Notes under the pieces: model-generated
The model's database searches: none
What the model was told of the DNA's origin: nothing
What the model saw: only the letters and a program-made list of their open reading frames with translations
NCBI GenBank assembly: GCA_028641055.1
Contig: CM054057.1
Location: 727,604,484 to 727,668,483 of the forward strand
Reading direction: 5' to 3'
Length of the DNA stretch: 64,000 nucleotides
From: Alopecurus myosuroides
Lineage: Eukaryota > Streptophyta > Magnoliopsida > Poales > Poaceae
Translations under genes and position numbers: made by a program
In this document: positions 1 through 12,946 of the stretch, piece after piece
Numbering within the stretch: position 1 is the stretch's first letter
Layout: each line of letters starts with the position of its first letter

Positions 1-1373
1 ACCCTAAGCATGCTAGTAAGACACGGGCTCAAACAACGGGGTTATAGGACTGGAGGTGAGGCAATATCATGGTTTCAGGGTATCATGTGATAGGATCGTA
101 ACAGAAGCAACGATACATATGGCTAGCAGAAATAGACAACGGAAAAGTATCGGTAACCAATGTTGAAAGGAACACAGTGGTTCATGTGAGTGATAACTTG
201 CCTGCAAACTCAGTAGCCTGGTACTGGGCTAACTCCTCAGAAGGGGTGTCGTAAGATCGTCTATATCAACGTCGTCGTCTATTCGAGAAGAAGCAAACAA
301 ACAACGCAGAGAGCAAACAATCAATAACATGGCATAGTGCACAATCATGGGATGATGCATGACCATTTAATTGATGCATCAAAAATAAACTAGTTGACAT
401 GGTAACACAATTTAAATGGACCCACATGCAAGTTTGAGTTGCATATGAAAAGCCCATGCATTTAGGTTGAAATAATTGTTTTACAACTAATCAACAGGTG
501 AAAGTGGAATAGCATGATGCATGGATGAGGAAAACAGAAAAATAACAACAATAGAATCAAATGGAGTTAAGGTTTACCAATTTAGAAATTTATTTATTAA
601 ATTAGAGAAGTTTGGTTCCTTAAAGGGATTACACCAATAGTTGTTGTTTTCACCAATTTAAATTGTGCACAATAAGTAACAAAATTCATATTTGAAAAGA
701 ATACAAAATTTTAGTTGGATTACATGTTTCAAATATCGAAAAAGGAGTTAGGATGAATTTATTATGATTGAAACAATATTAAACAAGTTTTAAATGAATT
801 TAGAACAAGCATGAATTTTATTTGTTCAAGACATAAATTCAAATTCATATTTGAAAATTTTATACTTTTCTAGGTTGAAAACATATTTTGCATGTTCAAA
901 AATAATTTAATTTGAGCAAGTTATGATTTTAGCAATTTTAAATGAATTAAACAAGGTTTAAATTATTTAGGCAATTTTAATTATTAAATCATGAAACAAA
1001 ATTTATATTTGAATTGGTGGTTCAAAATGGTTTGGAAAACATATTTTATTTGCATGATTTGGATTAATAATGAATTAGTTATGGATTTTAGCAAATTGCA
1101 ATTGAATTATTTGAATTCAAATTTGAATTGCATTTTGAAAATTCAAAACAGAAAACAAATGCTATAGATAGATAGACAATTTAATTTGGTTCAGATTACA
1201 TATTTTATTTATTTTAGTTGGAGTTGGGATTTAAAAGTTATTTGGGTTTGAAGTTTAGGGACTAAACTGTAATAAAAACTGGACTTAAATTAAAGAAAAA
1301 AAAAGGCGGAATTAGCTAGGTGCACCGCGCAGTGGCCAGCCCCAGGCACTGACAGTGGGGCCATCGCCACTGT

Positions 1374-2206
1374 CAGGGGCGGAGCCAAGGGGGTGCTAGC
1401 AGGGGCTAGAACCCCGCCAAGGTTTGGCCCCCCCTAATGACTTGGAGTACGTATTACTAGTATGAGTAGTGCATATACTTTCTAATTATCTGATATACGT
1501 GCTAATTAGTACTTAATTCCCATGACTATGTACCAGTGAGGCCGAGCCCAGTTTAGGCACGTTTCTTCTTAGTGTAACTTCTTTTTTCTTTCCGGCGGCC
1601 TAGCGGCCGTACTCTTGCCCCAAAATCAGATTGATCTGCCATGCCGTCATGGCGCCCTTGGCTGCTCGATAACTATGCCAAGAGTCATCGGCGAGGAAAC
1701 TCTCCCTCCATGTCGTCGTGTCAACCTATGTGTTGAAGTATTGATCGGGCTGGCTGTTTCTTCGTCTCACCATCATTCAGGAAGTTGAACTCTCAGTTAT
1801 GCCACTCGTTCTGTAAATATAGAGGTATATATAGGTACGCTGATCATTCTATACACTTAATTGGTCATTTGCCCTTGAACACGTGTATGCAATACTGCCA
1901 CTCCTTGTAAAATTTCTAGTCAAGATCAGTAATAATTTTAAATTCAAGACATGTCGCAAGTGCTAGCAGAAAATCCAACAATTTCACTTATACCCGGTAT
2001 GGAGAAGTTGATCATAAATTTTATATTTATGACTCCTAGTTATGCTGGGTAAAATCTGATTTTGCGTTTTTTGCACTATTAATGTTTCGACAGATACTAG
2101 AGATTATACGAGGGAAAAATGTCGAATACTTTGTTCGAACACGGAACAATTTTTTGTCCATCCCGTGCCTCACCCCCCCTATATCTAAATCCTGGCTCCG
2201 CCCCTG
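1374..2206. mobile_element. Non-autonomous hAT-like element (833 bp) inside the LTR
   Basis: The ends are a perfect 14-bp inverted repeat, CAGGGGCGGAGCCA, and the insert is flanked by an 8-bp direct repeat GCCACTGT (1366-1373 and 2207-2214). The other LTR has a single uninterrupted GCCACTGT at the matching place, so the empty site is visible in the same window. An 8-bp duplication and this type of end are hallmarks of hAT elements. No transposase is encoded. Confidence 0.93.
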
Positions 2207-2325
2207 GCCACTGTGGCGCTGAGGTGGAGTGGCTAGAGGGTGACGTGGCCTCCAGGGCCCATGACAAGCGGGCCCCGCGGGGGTTGCGCGCAAGGAAAAA
2301 AGGGGAGGCAATTTTGCCTCCCGCA

Positions 2326-2381
2326 GGAATCGATCCTGCGAGCTGGGACTTGCGCGCACGGGTGCCCTGCCAGTTGGGCTG
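2326..2381 (-). promoter_or_regulatory. tRNA-like A/B box pair in the 3' LTR
   Basis: Read on the minus strand (the element's sense), CAGCCCAACTGG (2370-2381) resembles the pol III A box and GGATCGATTCC (2326-2336) differs from the B-box consensus at one base. Spacing is about 45 bases, as in a tRNA gene. The B box lies in a short stem-loop like a T arm. Whether it is transcribed is unknown. Confidence 0.5.
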
Positions 2382-3608
2382 GTTCCGATTTCTTGTCAGG
2401 TATGGCTAGCAAGGGGGCTTACCCTTCAGATAAAAAAAATAACTGAACTTGTTCAGTTCGTGCAGGTTCAGGTTGCTGATGCGAGCGGACAGAGGCAGTT
2501 GCCCGCCGGCGGCCGGCGACTCGCGGGCGCTCCGCGCGGTGAGGCGTGCGTGTGCTTGTTGGTGCGGCCGGTGTGCGGGTGCTGCGAGCTGGGGCCGGAG
2601 AGGGCAAGGAGCGGGAAGGGCGGCGACTCACAGAGGGAACGGAAGGAGGCGCTCGGTGGTGCGGCCGGCGGCGAAACCGAGATGGCGGCGGAGCTCCGGG
2701 CGCTCCCGGCGGAAACCGAGGGGATGGCGAGGACGAGGGCGGCGTGCCGTTTCTTTTCCCGGCCCAAGCGCGGCCGGGCGGGCATCGTGGCGCCGGCGGC
2801 GAGCCGGAGAGGGCGGTGATGGTGGTGCTCTCGGTGGGGTGTTCGAGTTACAGAGAAAAGGGGAGCAGGGTGAGAGAAAGAGAGGAAGGAGAGCGGCGCG
2901 AGGGAGGAAGAAAGAATTAGGGCTAGGAGGGGGGGCTCGGCCTCGAGCTAGGTCGATATAGATGGAGGGGTGAGCTCGATCACCGTTCCCTGCCTCTGAT
3001 GCCGACGTGGCCACCATGGATGCCTCTCCGTACGAGAGGTTAGGGAAAGGGTGGGGGGTACGGGCCAGGCAGTTGGGCTGGCCCCAAATGGGCTGCCTCC
3101 TTTTGCCCCCCTCACCTTTTCTCTTTAACTTTTCTCCTTATTTTTTTTTGCTGCAAAGGTAAAAGAGAGAAAAGGAGAGGTTTTGCTAGGAAAAAAAATT
3201 AGGGAAATTTTATAGAGTTTTGTTTTTTGGTCACCACATCATAATACCAACTTTGTTTTCCCAAATAAATTTAATTGATGTTATTGTTTGGAAATTAAAT
3301 GATTTGAGCAATTTGGTATCAACAGAAATAAATGAAAGTTAAGCCAAATAATTAAGTTTTTTATTCCAATTTTAGTGGAACAATTATTTGTTTGTTTTAT
3401 AGTTTTTATTTGACACATTGTAACATAACAAGTATGAACAACAATTGAATTTTGTTTTGGAATTCAAATAGAAAACAGATGGAAACAATGAGATCAAATG
3501 CAACACAATGCAAACAAAAATCAAATGAATATGATGACATGATGCAAAACAAAAATAAAACAAGAAACAAACATCTAGGGGGGAGATTTTCATACTTGGG
3601 ATGTTACA

Positions 3609-3627
3609 AAACGCCCCCCCTTGAAGG
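3609..3627 (-). other. Polypurine tract of the Tekay-like element
   Basis: On the minus strand a run including AAGGGGGGG lies directly before the 3' LTR start (TGTAAC). It is the expected primer for plus-strand DNA synthesis. It starts about 20 bases after the gag-pol stop codon. Confidence 0.8.
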
Positions 3628-3645
3628 AATCGCGCCCTGAGATTC

Positions 3646-6600
3646 CTACTGAGAAAGGAAAAGGTCCGGATACTTCTTGCGAAGATCCTCTTCTGTCTCC
3701 CACGTTGCCTCTTTATCGGAATGATGCGACCACTGCACTTTCAAGAACTTGGTGCTCTTGTTGCGAGTCTTACGAACGGTCTCATCGAGAATTCGAACAG
3801 GGTGCTCCTCATAAGATAGATCATCTTGCAGTTCAATTGAATCATGATCAACTGCACGATCTGGATCTTTGAAACACCTCTTGAGCTGTGACACGTGAAA
3901 CACATCGTGCACCTTGGATAGTTTTTCTGGAAGTTCAAGACGATAGGCATTTTCCGCACGCCTTGAGAGAATGTTGAACGGACCAATGTATCTCGGTGCT
4001 AGCTTTCCTTTCACACCAAAACGATGAGTGCCTCTGAGGGGAGTTACACGGAGATATGCTTTGTCACCAGGTGCATAGATCATATCCCTGTGCTTGCTAT
4101 CATAGTAGCTTTTCTGACGAGACTGAGCAATCTTGAGATTGTCACGAATGATGCGAACTTTCTCCTCGGCTTCCTTAACAATGTCAGGGCCTAAGAGTGA
4201 ACATTCACCAGCTCCAGACCAGTTGATTGGACTCCTGCATCTGCGGCCATAGAGTGCTTCAAACGGTGCCATGCCTAGGCTTGCCTGGAAGCTGTTGTTG
4301 TAGGAGAATTCAGCATATGGAAGGCATTCCTCCCATTTCATGCCAAAGGATAGACCACATGCTCTGAGCATATCCTCGAGAATCTGATTGACTCTTTCGA
4401 CTTGCCCTTGAGACTGAGGATGGTAAGCTGTGCTGAACAGAAGTTTGGTGCCCAAAGCTTCTTGAAAGCTTTTCCAGAAATGAGAAGTGAATATGCTTCC
4501 ACGGTCTGAGCTTATTTCCAAAGGAACACCATGAAGAGGAACGATCTTTGTTGTGTAGAGTTCTGCTAACTGGCTAGCTGAGATTGTTTCTTTGACAGCA
4601 AAGAAGTGAGCTACCTTAGTGAGACGATCAATAACAACGAAGATTGCATCGTTGCCCTTCTTGGACTTTGGAAAACCAGTAACGAAGTCCATTTCAATCA
4701 TGTCCCACTTCCACTCAGGAATTTTCAGCGGTTGGAGAAGACCGGCTGTTTTCTGATGAACTGCCTTAACACGTTGACAAACGTCGCATTCAGAAACGTA
4801 TTGAGCAATTTCACGTTTCATGCCAGACCACCAATATAGTGTCTTGAGATCCTGGTACATATTTGTACTTCCAGGGTGTATGGAAAGAGGAGTTTCATGA
4901 GCCTCCTTGAGAATAACATCTTTGAGACTTTGAACTTGAGGAACCGCAATGCGTCCTTCAAAGAACACCGTTCCCTTGTCATCAATTGAGAAGCACTGAT
5001 ACTTCACATTGCCTGCTTTGATATTATTTGCGATCTTCTTGATCTCAGCATCACGAAGTTGTTTAGAACGAATCTTATCCTCGAGAGTTGGACTGGCTGT
5101 CAAGTTTGCAAGATAACCTTGAGGAACAAGACCAAGGTTCAGCTTCTGGAATTCTTCATGAAGTGGAGGTTGGCTTTCCATGATCATGAGATTATTGCAA
5201 TACGACTTGCGACTGAGAGCATCGGCCATAGCATTAGCCTTGCCTGGAGTGTAAGAAATGGTAAGATCAAAGTCTTTGATCTTTTCAATCCATCTCCTTT
5301 GCCTGAGGTTTAGATCTGGTTGAGTGAAGATGTATTTCAGACTCTTATGATCGGAAAAGATTTCAGTGCGATTACCCAACAAGTATTGCCTCCATTTCTT
5401 GAGGGCAAACACAACTGCTGCAAGTTCAAGGTCATGTGTGGGATAATTGAGCTCATGTGCGTTCAACTGACGTGAAGCATAAGCCACAACTTGACGTTCT
5501 TGCATAAGAACTGCACCTAGACCTTGGAGAGAAGCATCACAGAATATCTGGAAAGGTTTGGTAGTATCTGGGCCAACCAGAACTGGTGTAGAAGTGAGTT
5601 TAGTCTTCAGGAGATTGAAACTTTCATCACATTGTGGAGACCAAACGAACTTCTTGTCCTTCTTTGTGAGATCAGTGAGAGGTTTGGCAATCTTTGAGAA
5701 GTTCTGGACGAAGCGACGACAATAGCTAGCCAAACCAAGAAAACTTCTGACTTGCTTCACCGTCTTAGGAGGTTTCCAATCAACAATTGCCTTAACCTTT
5801 TCTGGATCAATGGCTATGCCCTTGGCAGAGATGACATGACCAAGGTAAGCAACTTCTGGAATCCAGAACTCACATTTGGAGAATTTGGCATATAAACGAT
5901 GCTCGCGAAGTTTCATGAGAGTGAGACGAAGATGTTCTCCATGCTCTTCCTCAGATTTGGAGTAGACCAGAATATCATCAAGATATACCACAACGAACTT
6001 GTCGAGGTATTCATGAAAGACATAATTCATTAGTCGAGAGAATGTCGCCGGTGCATTGGTGAGACCAAAGGACATGACGGTGTATTCATATAGACCGTAC
6101 CGAGTGGTGAAAGCTGTCTTAGGAATATCTTCCTTTCTGATCTTTATCTGATGGTAACCCATCCTCAAATCCAACTTGGAGAATATTGAGGCTCCAGCAA
6201 GTTGATCAAAAAGATCATCGATACGAGGAATTGGATACTTGTTTTTGATGGTTTTCTCGTTGAGAGGACGATAGTCAACCACAAGTCTCTTTGTTTGATC
6301 CTTCTTTGCAACGAACAGAGTTAGGCAACCCCAAGCCGAGGAACTAGGTTGAATGTAACCTTTCTCCATGTACATATCGATTTGCTCCTTCAACAACTTC
6401 AGTTCAGGAGGAGCTATCTTGTATGGGTGCTTAGAGATTGGAGCAGTACCTGGTTCAAGTTCGATCACGAACTCAACTGCTCTGTCAGGAGGCATTCCTG
6501 GCAATTCTTCTGGAAAGACATCGGGGAAGTCACAAACCACCGGAATAGTTTCAATAGATGGTAGAGGATTTGCATTGAGGGTGTAGAGTTGAAAAATTGG

Positions 6601-7988
6601 ATTTTCAGCATGGAAGTAGACTATCTGGCCAGAAGGGTGTGTGATTTTGACAGACTTGGCGGGACAATCAATGACTGCTTTGTTGTCTATCAGCCAATCC
6701 ATCCCAAGAATTACATCGATATCTGAAGAGTGGAGAGCTATCAAAGATGCCTGGAATGGAAGGTTTCCAATTGTGATCCCGATGTTCTGGCTAACTTTAT
6801 TGCTTTGCCAGCTAGATCCCGGTGATTTCACTAGGAGAGGGATAGACAACTGTTCGAAGTTGATTCCACTGGTGTTTGCAAAGCATTGAGAGATGAAAGA
6901 GTGTGAAGCACCAGAATCGAACAAGACTTTAGCACGAAACGAGTTCACAAGAAGTGTGCCCATTACAACCTCTGGAGATTCTTCTGCTCCCTGGGCCTTG
7001 ACATGGTTCACCTTAACGGTTCTCACGCCAAGGTCGTTGCTGTTGTAGCAACCCAACGGAGGACCACGTATTCTTGTCGGGGTCGACCTGTGGCGAGGTG
7101 GAGGTGGAAAGAGGTGCCTTTGCGGACACTTGTCGGAATAGTGGCCCGGCTGTCCACACTTGTAGCATGTAACAACAGAACGAGGAGTTGTTGGACCTGG
7201 CTGAGATGGAGCACCTCCTGAAGATACCACTGGGGTGGGAGGGCGGGCAAGAAATCCTGCCGGGCTTGGCAAGCAGATGGGCGGTGTTGGAGTGGTATAT
7301 GGAACCCAAACTCTTCGTTTTTGTGGAGGCATGATAGCTTTTGAGAGATTAGCCTGTTCACGAGAGTGCTTACGAGATTCCTCAACCAACTTGCGCCCAT
7401 GCTCTTCCTTTAAAGCGATGTTGATGAGGTCCTCAAAATTCTTGGCCTTGACGTTGGTGAGAGCATACTTGAGTTCCGGGTTGAGACCCCTGCGGAACTT
7501 TGCCATCTTTCTCGCTTCCGTGGAGATTTCATCTCCGGCGTAGCGAGCCAGACGATTGAACTCTCTTTGGTATTCCAGAACGTCCAAATTGCCTTGTGTG
7601 AAAGAATAGAATTCCTCACGCATTTTCTCCATGAGCCCATCGGGAATGTGATGGCGCACGAAAGCTTGCTTGAAATCCTCCCATGTGATTGCCACACTAG
7701 AACCTCTCTTTCTTGGAAGTTCTCCCACCAAGACATGGATTGTCCACGGAGAAGGTAGGTCACGTAAGGAACACGGTCCTCGTCAGCCACATGAGCTACC
7801 ATAAGAGTACGGTTCATTTCACGGAGCCAGTCATCAGCATCCAATGGCTCAGAGGAGTTATCAAACGTGCGCGGATTGAGCTCAAGGAACTCCCGAATAG
7901 ACACCCGGGTGTTGCCATTACTCCCAAGGTCTTGGTTCTGCTGCATCTGCTTTATAACTTGTGTCATCTGAGACAGCACTTTCCCCAT
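3646..7988 (-). pseudogene. gag-pol polyprotein with chromodomain, one frameshift in gag
   Basis: Gag starts at 7988 (MGKVLSQMTQ). Near 7703-7711 the frame changes because of what looks like an extra AG/CT dinucleotide in a short CTCTCT run; from there a 1361-residue frame runs unbroken to 3646. In that frame: rest of Retrotrans_gag (1-120); zinc knuckle [14 protein letters not shown] (about 189-202); aspartic protease with DSGA (about 272); reverse transcriptase with YLDD (about 583); RNase H with FCDAS (about 730) and SDHKS (about 793); HHCC zinc finger (about 945-985); integrase D,D-35-E (about D1014, D1076, E1112); chromodomain (about 1308-1357). All catalytic motifs look intact. The dinucleotide change probably disables this copy, although a ribosomal frameshift cannot be excluded from sequence alone. 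Confidence 0.93.
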
Positions 7989-8621
7989 CTCAGGTGGCAG
8001 TGTGGTTCTTCGTCACCACTTTCCATCCTGAAGAGGATACCAAGATTAACACACTAACCGGATAACAAAATCCAATATAAGTGCTTAAAAGGATTACTTC
8101 AGACGGTAAGTCGACAGCATAGAACAAGGATGGAGGTTAACAACGGATTAACAGATAAGTTGTTACAACGGAAGAGAAAGATTTGTGAAGGACGATATCG
8201 AAGCAACAACTGGGAAACAGGAGACCACAAACACCTGAGGTACTACGGAGGAAACCCATCCGGGCTTCTAAAGGATCAATATCTACTGCTTAAGGAATAG
8301 AGGATCTGCTTCCGGGGCTTACACGCCTCCGTTCTCAATCGTGAGTAGGCAACATGATAAATCATGTCACAACCACCTCCATTCCTATGGTCTAGTAGAT
8401 ATAACCATCCTAGAGAAACCAGGATTCGTGAAAACCTAACTTGAAAGTTTAGATGAGAAGGGAAAAACAACGTTGCACTTCCTTACCAGAAAAGGGAGGG
8501 TGGGTGGGGAAAGAAATAAAATGGCAGAATTCCTACTCTCACGTTTCATTTTTCCTATATAGTTACAAAATAGTTTCTAGACTCAACTGCGACCAGTAAA
8601 AAGGGATCCTACAGGCAGACA
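7989..8621 (-). other. Untranslated leader of the Tekay-like element
   Basis: This stretch lies between the primer binding site and the gag start. It holds no recognisable reading frame and presumably contains packaging and dimerisation signals, which cannot be identified here. Confidence 0.7.
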
Positions 8622-8634
8622 GGCTCTGATACCA
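8622..8634 (-). other. Primer binding site, initiator tRNA-Met
   Basis: On the minus strand TGGTATCAGAGCC follows the 5' LTR after a 2-base gap. It is complementary to the 3' end of initiator tRNA-Met, the usual primer of plant chromoviruses. Confidence 0.92.
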
Positions 8635-8636
8635 TT

Positions 8637-11600
8637 TGTCGCACCCGGACTTCTAAAGGATACTCGCCGTTCCGTTGAACAGTAGTAGATTGGATTACGG
8701 GGCTTACCGGCACCCGCGTCCTCTTACGAGTAGGCCCACACACGTATGTGTGACAACCAACCCCTATCTGTTCAACGTCGACGTAAACTATCCCATAGAA
8801 ATCAGGATACTACCATTGACGTACTTCATAGCATACACACATGGTACGTCAACGGCGTTGAACAAAATGATAGCACAACATATCTCTAAGACACAAAAGA
8901 TGGAAACAAGTTGCAAAAGGCTCTCACTAGAGCAGAGATATCAAATACAATCATCCAGAGGACACATGTCCCAACATAACGTCATTACATCACAGCGGAA
9001 GCATTCTAAGGGTCTGAGTACAGACAAAATCCAAATAGGCTTAAGAAGCCGGAAACGAAAAGACGGAGCCCATCCACGAAGTCTCGGATCCTGCCCGGGT
9101 CCGTTATCTACTCGTCAGCAGCCTCGTCAAACTCCACGTAGTAGCCACCATGGGGATCCTCGGAATCGTAGTCTGCGGAAACCACAACCCCAAAGGGGTC
9201 AGTACATAAACGTACTGGCAAGCAAGACTCACAGTTCACCAAAGTGTAGCCCGTCAACACCAAGCACAGATGCTCTGGGTTCAACGGAAGGAAGGGTGAT
9301 ATAAAAGATGCGGCAGCGGGCTGCACTAACCAACTACAGAGTTACTACCACTTCCGGCTAACAGAAAGAAGATAAGATGGCGTATCGTAACCAACTATAA
9401 CTAGCCACCAAACAAACCCATCCTGGATCTCGCCCCTTATCCCAAGAAGCAATCCGAGGATAACTCACACAGTTGGATTAATGATGGTTCAGGTTATTGT
9501 GTCAATAAACCTATTACTAGTCAAGTTATCATTAGTTAGGTGTAAGTTGTCTGAGTACTTGTTAGCCAGTACTTTCACCAAGTCGTCACATAACCGCGGA
9601 CAACACGGCTTCTCGAGAAGATTCATCCCTGCAGGGTGTGCTCCAGTACCCGTACACACTCAAGCCACCAACTAAAACTCAGTTGGCTTGACACGACTCG
9701 AACCATCTCTACAACCTGTCCTAGGAGCCACGGAGCTATAAGGTACCAGCCAGTCCGACCTAACCTAAGCGCAAGGGTGAAAACCACACCCCCCGGCACC
9801 ATAGGCCTCGCCCTATATGCATCATCATCATAATAATCATCACCAACAGTAACCATGGGAGCGACCCATTCATGCTTACGCGCAAATGGAACACCCGAAC
9901 TAAGTGTGGCTCTTCGGACAAACTGCGGATCAGGTCAAAGTCGAGGGGGGTTCCATACTACCACCCGGATGCGGTGAGCACGCTCATCATGGATCAGTAG
10001 ACAAGACCCTTTTCCTAATTAGGATCGACACTAGCAGGCCTCAAAACCACGCCGGGCCTCCTGCCGGTGCCTTATCAGCAAATTATTATTACCCAAGCAT
10101 TAACAGGTTGTTATTTAAACATCGAGCCCCAGAACATAACAGAATATGATAACAGAAAGTAACGGTAACAGACTCGAGCAGAAACAACCCTAAGCATGCT
10201 AGTAAGACACGGGCTCAAACAACGGGGTTATAGGACTGGAGGTGAGGCAATATCATGGTTTCAGGGTATCATGTGATAGGATCGTAACAGAAGCAACGAT
10301 ACATATGGCTAGCAGAAATAGACAACGGAAAAGTATCGGTAACCAATGTTGAAAGGAACACAGTGGTTCATGTGAGTGATAACTTGCCTGCAAACTCAGT
10401 AGCCTGGTACTGGGCTAACTCCTCAGAAGGGTGTCGTAAGATCGTCTGTATCAACGTCGTCGTCTATTCGAGAAGAAGCAAACAAACAACGCAGAGAGCA
10501 AACAATCAATAACATGGCATAGTGCACAATCATGGGATGATGCATGACCATTTAATTGATGCATCAAAAATAAACTAGTTGACATGGTAACACAATTTAA
10601 ATGGACCCACATGGAAGTTTGAGTTGCATATGAAAAGCCCATGCATTTAGGTTGAAATAATTGTTTTACAACTAATCAACAGGTGAAAGTGGAATAGCAT
10701 GATGCATGGATGAGGAAAACAGAAAAATAACAACAATAGAATCAAATGGAGTTAATGTTTACCAATTTAGAAATTTATTTATTAAATTAGAGAAGTTTGG
10801 TTCCTTAAAGGGATTACACCAATAGTTGTTGTTTTCACCAATTTAAATTGTGCACAATAAGTAACAAAATTCATATTTGAAAAGAATACAAAATTTTAGT
10901 TGGATTACATGTTTCAAATATCGAAAAAGGAGTTAGGATGAATTTATTATGATTGAAACAATATTAAACAAGTTTTAAATGAATTTAGAACAAGCATGAA
11001 TTTTATTTGTTCAAGACATAAATTCAAATTCATATTTGAAAAGTTTATACTTTTCTAGGTTGAAAACATATTTTGCATGTTCAAAAATAATTTAATTTGA
11101 GCAAGTTATGATTTTAGCAATTTTAAATGAATTAAACAAGGTTTAAATTATTTAGGCAATTTTAATTATTAAATCATGAAACAAAATTTATATTTGAATT
11201 GGTGGTTCAAAATGGTTTGGAAAACATATTTTATTTGCATGATTTGGATTAATAATGAATTAGTTATGGATTTTAGCAAATTGCAATTGAATTATTTGAA
11301 TTCAAATTTGAATTGCATTTTGAAAATTCAAAACAGAAAACAAATGCTATAGATAGATAGAAAATTTAATTTGGTTCAGATTACATATTTTATTTATTTT
11401 AGTTGGAGTTGGGATTTAAAAGTTATTTGGGTTTGAAGTTTAGGGACTAAACTGTAATAAAAACTGGACTTAAATTAAAGAAAAAAAAGGCGGAATTAGC
11501 TAGGTGCACCGCGCAGTGGCCAGCCCCAGGCACTGACAGTGGGGCCATCGCCACTGTGGCGCTGAGGTGGAGCGGCTAGAGGGTGACGTGGCCTCCAGGG

Positions 11601-12946
11601 CCCATGACAAGCGGGCCCCGCGGGGGTTGCGCGCAAGGAAAAAAGGGGAGGCAATTTTGCCTCCCGCAGGAATCGATCCTGCGAGCTGGGACTTGTGCGC
11701 ACGGGTGCCCTGCCAGTTGGGCTGGTTCCGATTTCTTGTCAGGTATGGCTAGCAAGGGGGCTTATCCTTCAGATAAAAAAAAACTGAACTTGTTCAGTTC
11801 GTGCAGGTTCAGGTTGCTGATGCGAGCGGACAGAGGCAGTTGCCCGCCGGCGGCCGGCGACTCGCGGGCGCTCCGCGCGGTGAGGCGTGCGTGTGCTTGT
11901 TGGTGCGGCCGGTGTGCGGGTGCTGCGAGCTGGGGCCGGAGAGGGCAAGGAGCGGGAAGGGCGGCGACTCACAGAGGGAACGGAAGGAGGCGCTCGGTGG
12001 TGCGACCGGCGGCGAAACCGAGATGGCGGCGGAGCTTCGGGCGCTCCCGGCGGAAACCGAGGGGATGGCGAGGACGAGGGCGGCGTGCCGTTTCCGTTCC
12101 CGGCCCAAGCGCGGCCGGGCGGGCACCGTGGCGCCGGCGGCGAGCCGGAGAGGGCGGTGATGGTGGTGCTCTCGGTGGGGTGTTCGAGTTACAGAGAAAA
12201 GGGGAGCAGGGTGAGAGAAAGAGAGGAAGGAGAGCGGCGCGAGGGAGGAAGAAAGAATTAGGGCTAGGAGGGGGGGCTCGGCCTCGAGCTAGGTTATAGG
12301 AGGAGGGGTGAGCTCGATCACCGTTCCCTGCCTCCGATGCCGACGTGGCCACCATGGATGCCTCTCCGTACGAGAGGTTAGGGAAAGGGTGGGGGGTACG
12401 GGCCAGGCAGTTGGGCTGGCCCCAAATGGGCTGCCTCATTTTGCCCCCCTCACCTTTTCTCTTTAACTTTTCTCCTTATTTTTTTTTGCTGCAAAGGTAA
12501 AAGAGAGAAAAGGAGAGGTTTTGCTAGGAAAAAAAATTAGGGAAATTTTATAGAGTTTTGTTTTTTGGTCACCACATCATAATACCAACTTTGTTTTCCC
12601 AAATAAATTTAATTGATGTTATTGTTTGGAAATTAAATGATTTGAGCAATTTGGTATCAACAGAAATAAATGAAAGTTAAGCCAAATAATTAAGTTTTTT
12701 ATTCCAATTTTAGTGGAACAATTATTTGTTTGTTTTATAGTTTTTATTTGACACATTGTAACATAACAAGTATGAACAACAATTGAATTTTGTTTTGGAA
12801 TTCAAATAGAAAACAGATGGAAACAATGAGATCAAATGCAACACAATGCAAACAAAAATCAAATGAATATGATGACATGATGCAAAACAAAAATAAAACA
12901 AGAAACAAACATCTAGGGGGGAGATTTTCATACTTGGGATGTTACA
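8637..12946 (-). repeat. 5' LTR of the Tekay-like element, 4310 bp
   Basis: Complete LTR bounded by TGTAAC...GCGACA on the minus strand. Within it are the same GC-rich block (about 11510-12450) and AT-rich blocks as in the left copy, without the hAT insertion. A part around 9540-9640 (TTCTCGAGAAGCCGTGTTG on the minus strand) is shared with the LTRs of element G at 35-43 kb, so the two belong to related families. The many short frames on both strands are not supported as genes. Confidence 0.93.
11669..11724 (-). promoter_or_regulatory. tRNA-like A/B box pair in the 5' LTR
   Basis: Same arrangement as at 2326-2381: B-box-like GGATCGATTCC and A-box-like CAGCCCAACTGG on the minus strand, in the sense direction of the element, roughly 1.25 kb downstream of the LTR's 5' end. 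It is unchanged between the two LTRs. Confidence 0.5.

Larger units (their letters stand above)
1..3608 (-). repeat. 3' LTR of the Tekay-like element (partial)
   Basis: Matches 10187-12946 nearly base for base, so about 1550 bases of this LTR lie beyond the left edge. It is longer than the matching part of the other LTR because of an 833-bp insertion at 1374-2206. It ends at 3608 next to a polypurine tract. The GC-rich part (about 2220-3110) opens several overlapping frames on both strands that are copied in the other LTR and have no recognisable domain; they are not called as genes. The AT-rich parts (500-1300, 3120-3600) hold no gene. Confidence 0.93.
1..12946 (-). mobile_element. Ty3/Gypsy chromovirus (Tekay-like) LTR retrotransposon, left end cut by window
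   Basis: On the minus strand the order is 5' LTR (8637-12946), primer site for initiator tRNA-Met, gag, protease, reverse transcriptase, RNase H, integrase, chromodomain, polypurine tract, 3' LTR (1-3608, incomplete). The LTR ends are TGTAACATCC and GGGTGCGACA. The LTRs are almost identical where they overlap apart from one later insertion, so the copy is young. Long LTRs, the iMet primer site and a C-terminal chromodomain fit the Del/Tekay clade; this placement rests on family knowledge, without a tree. The right flank begins TCGCC, the expected 5-bp target duplication; its partner lies left of the window. It inserted just upstream of the start codon of the captured gene at 13001. Confidence 0.93.

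Noticed and set aside
2036..3017. Several overlapping long reading frames on both strands, repeated at 11496-12439
   Set aside because: They lie in the GC-rich part of an LTR, are mutually overlapping, have biased Arg/Pro/Ala/Gly composition and no domain. High GC alone explains the lack of stops.
9108..9326. 72-residue minus-strand frame with an acidic end
   Set aside because: It lies within the 5' LTR, near its 3' end and the primer site, without recognisable domain; treated as LTR sequence.
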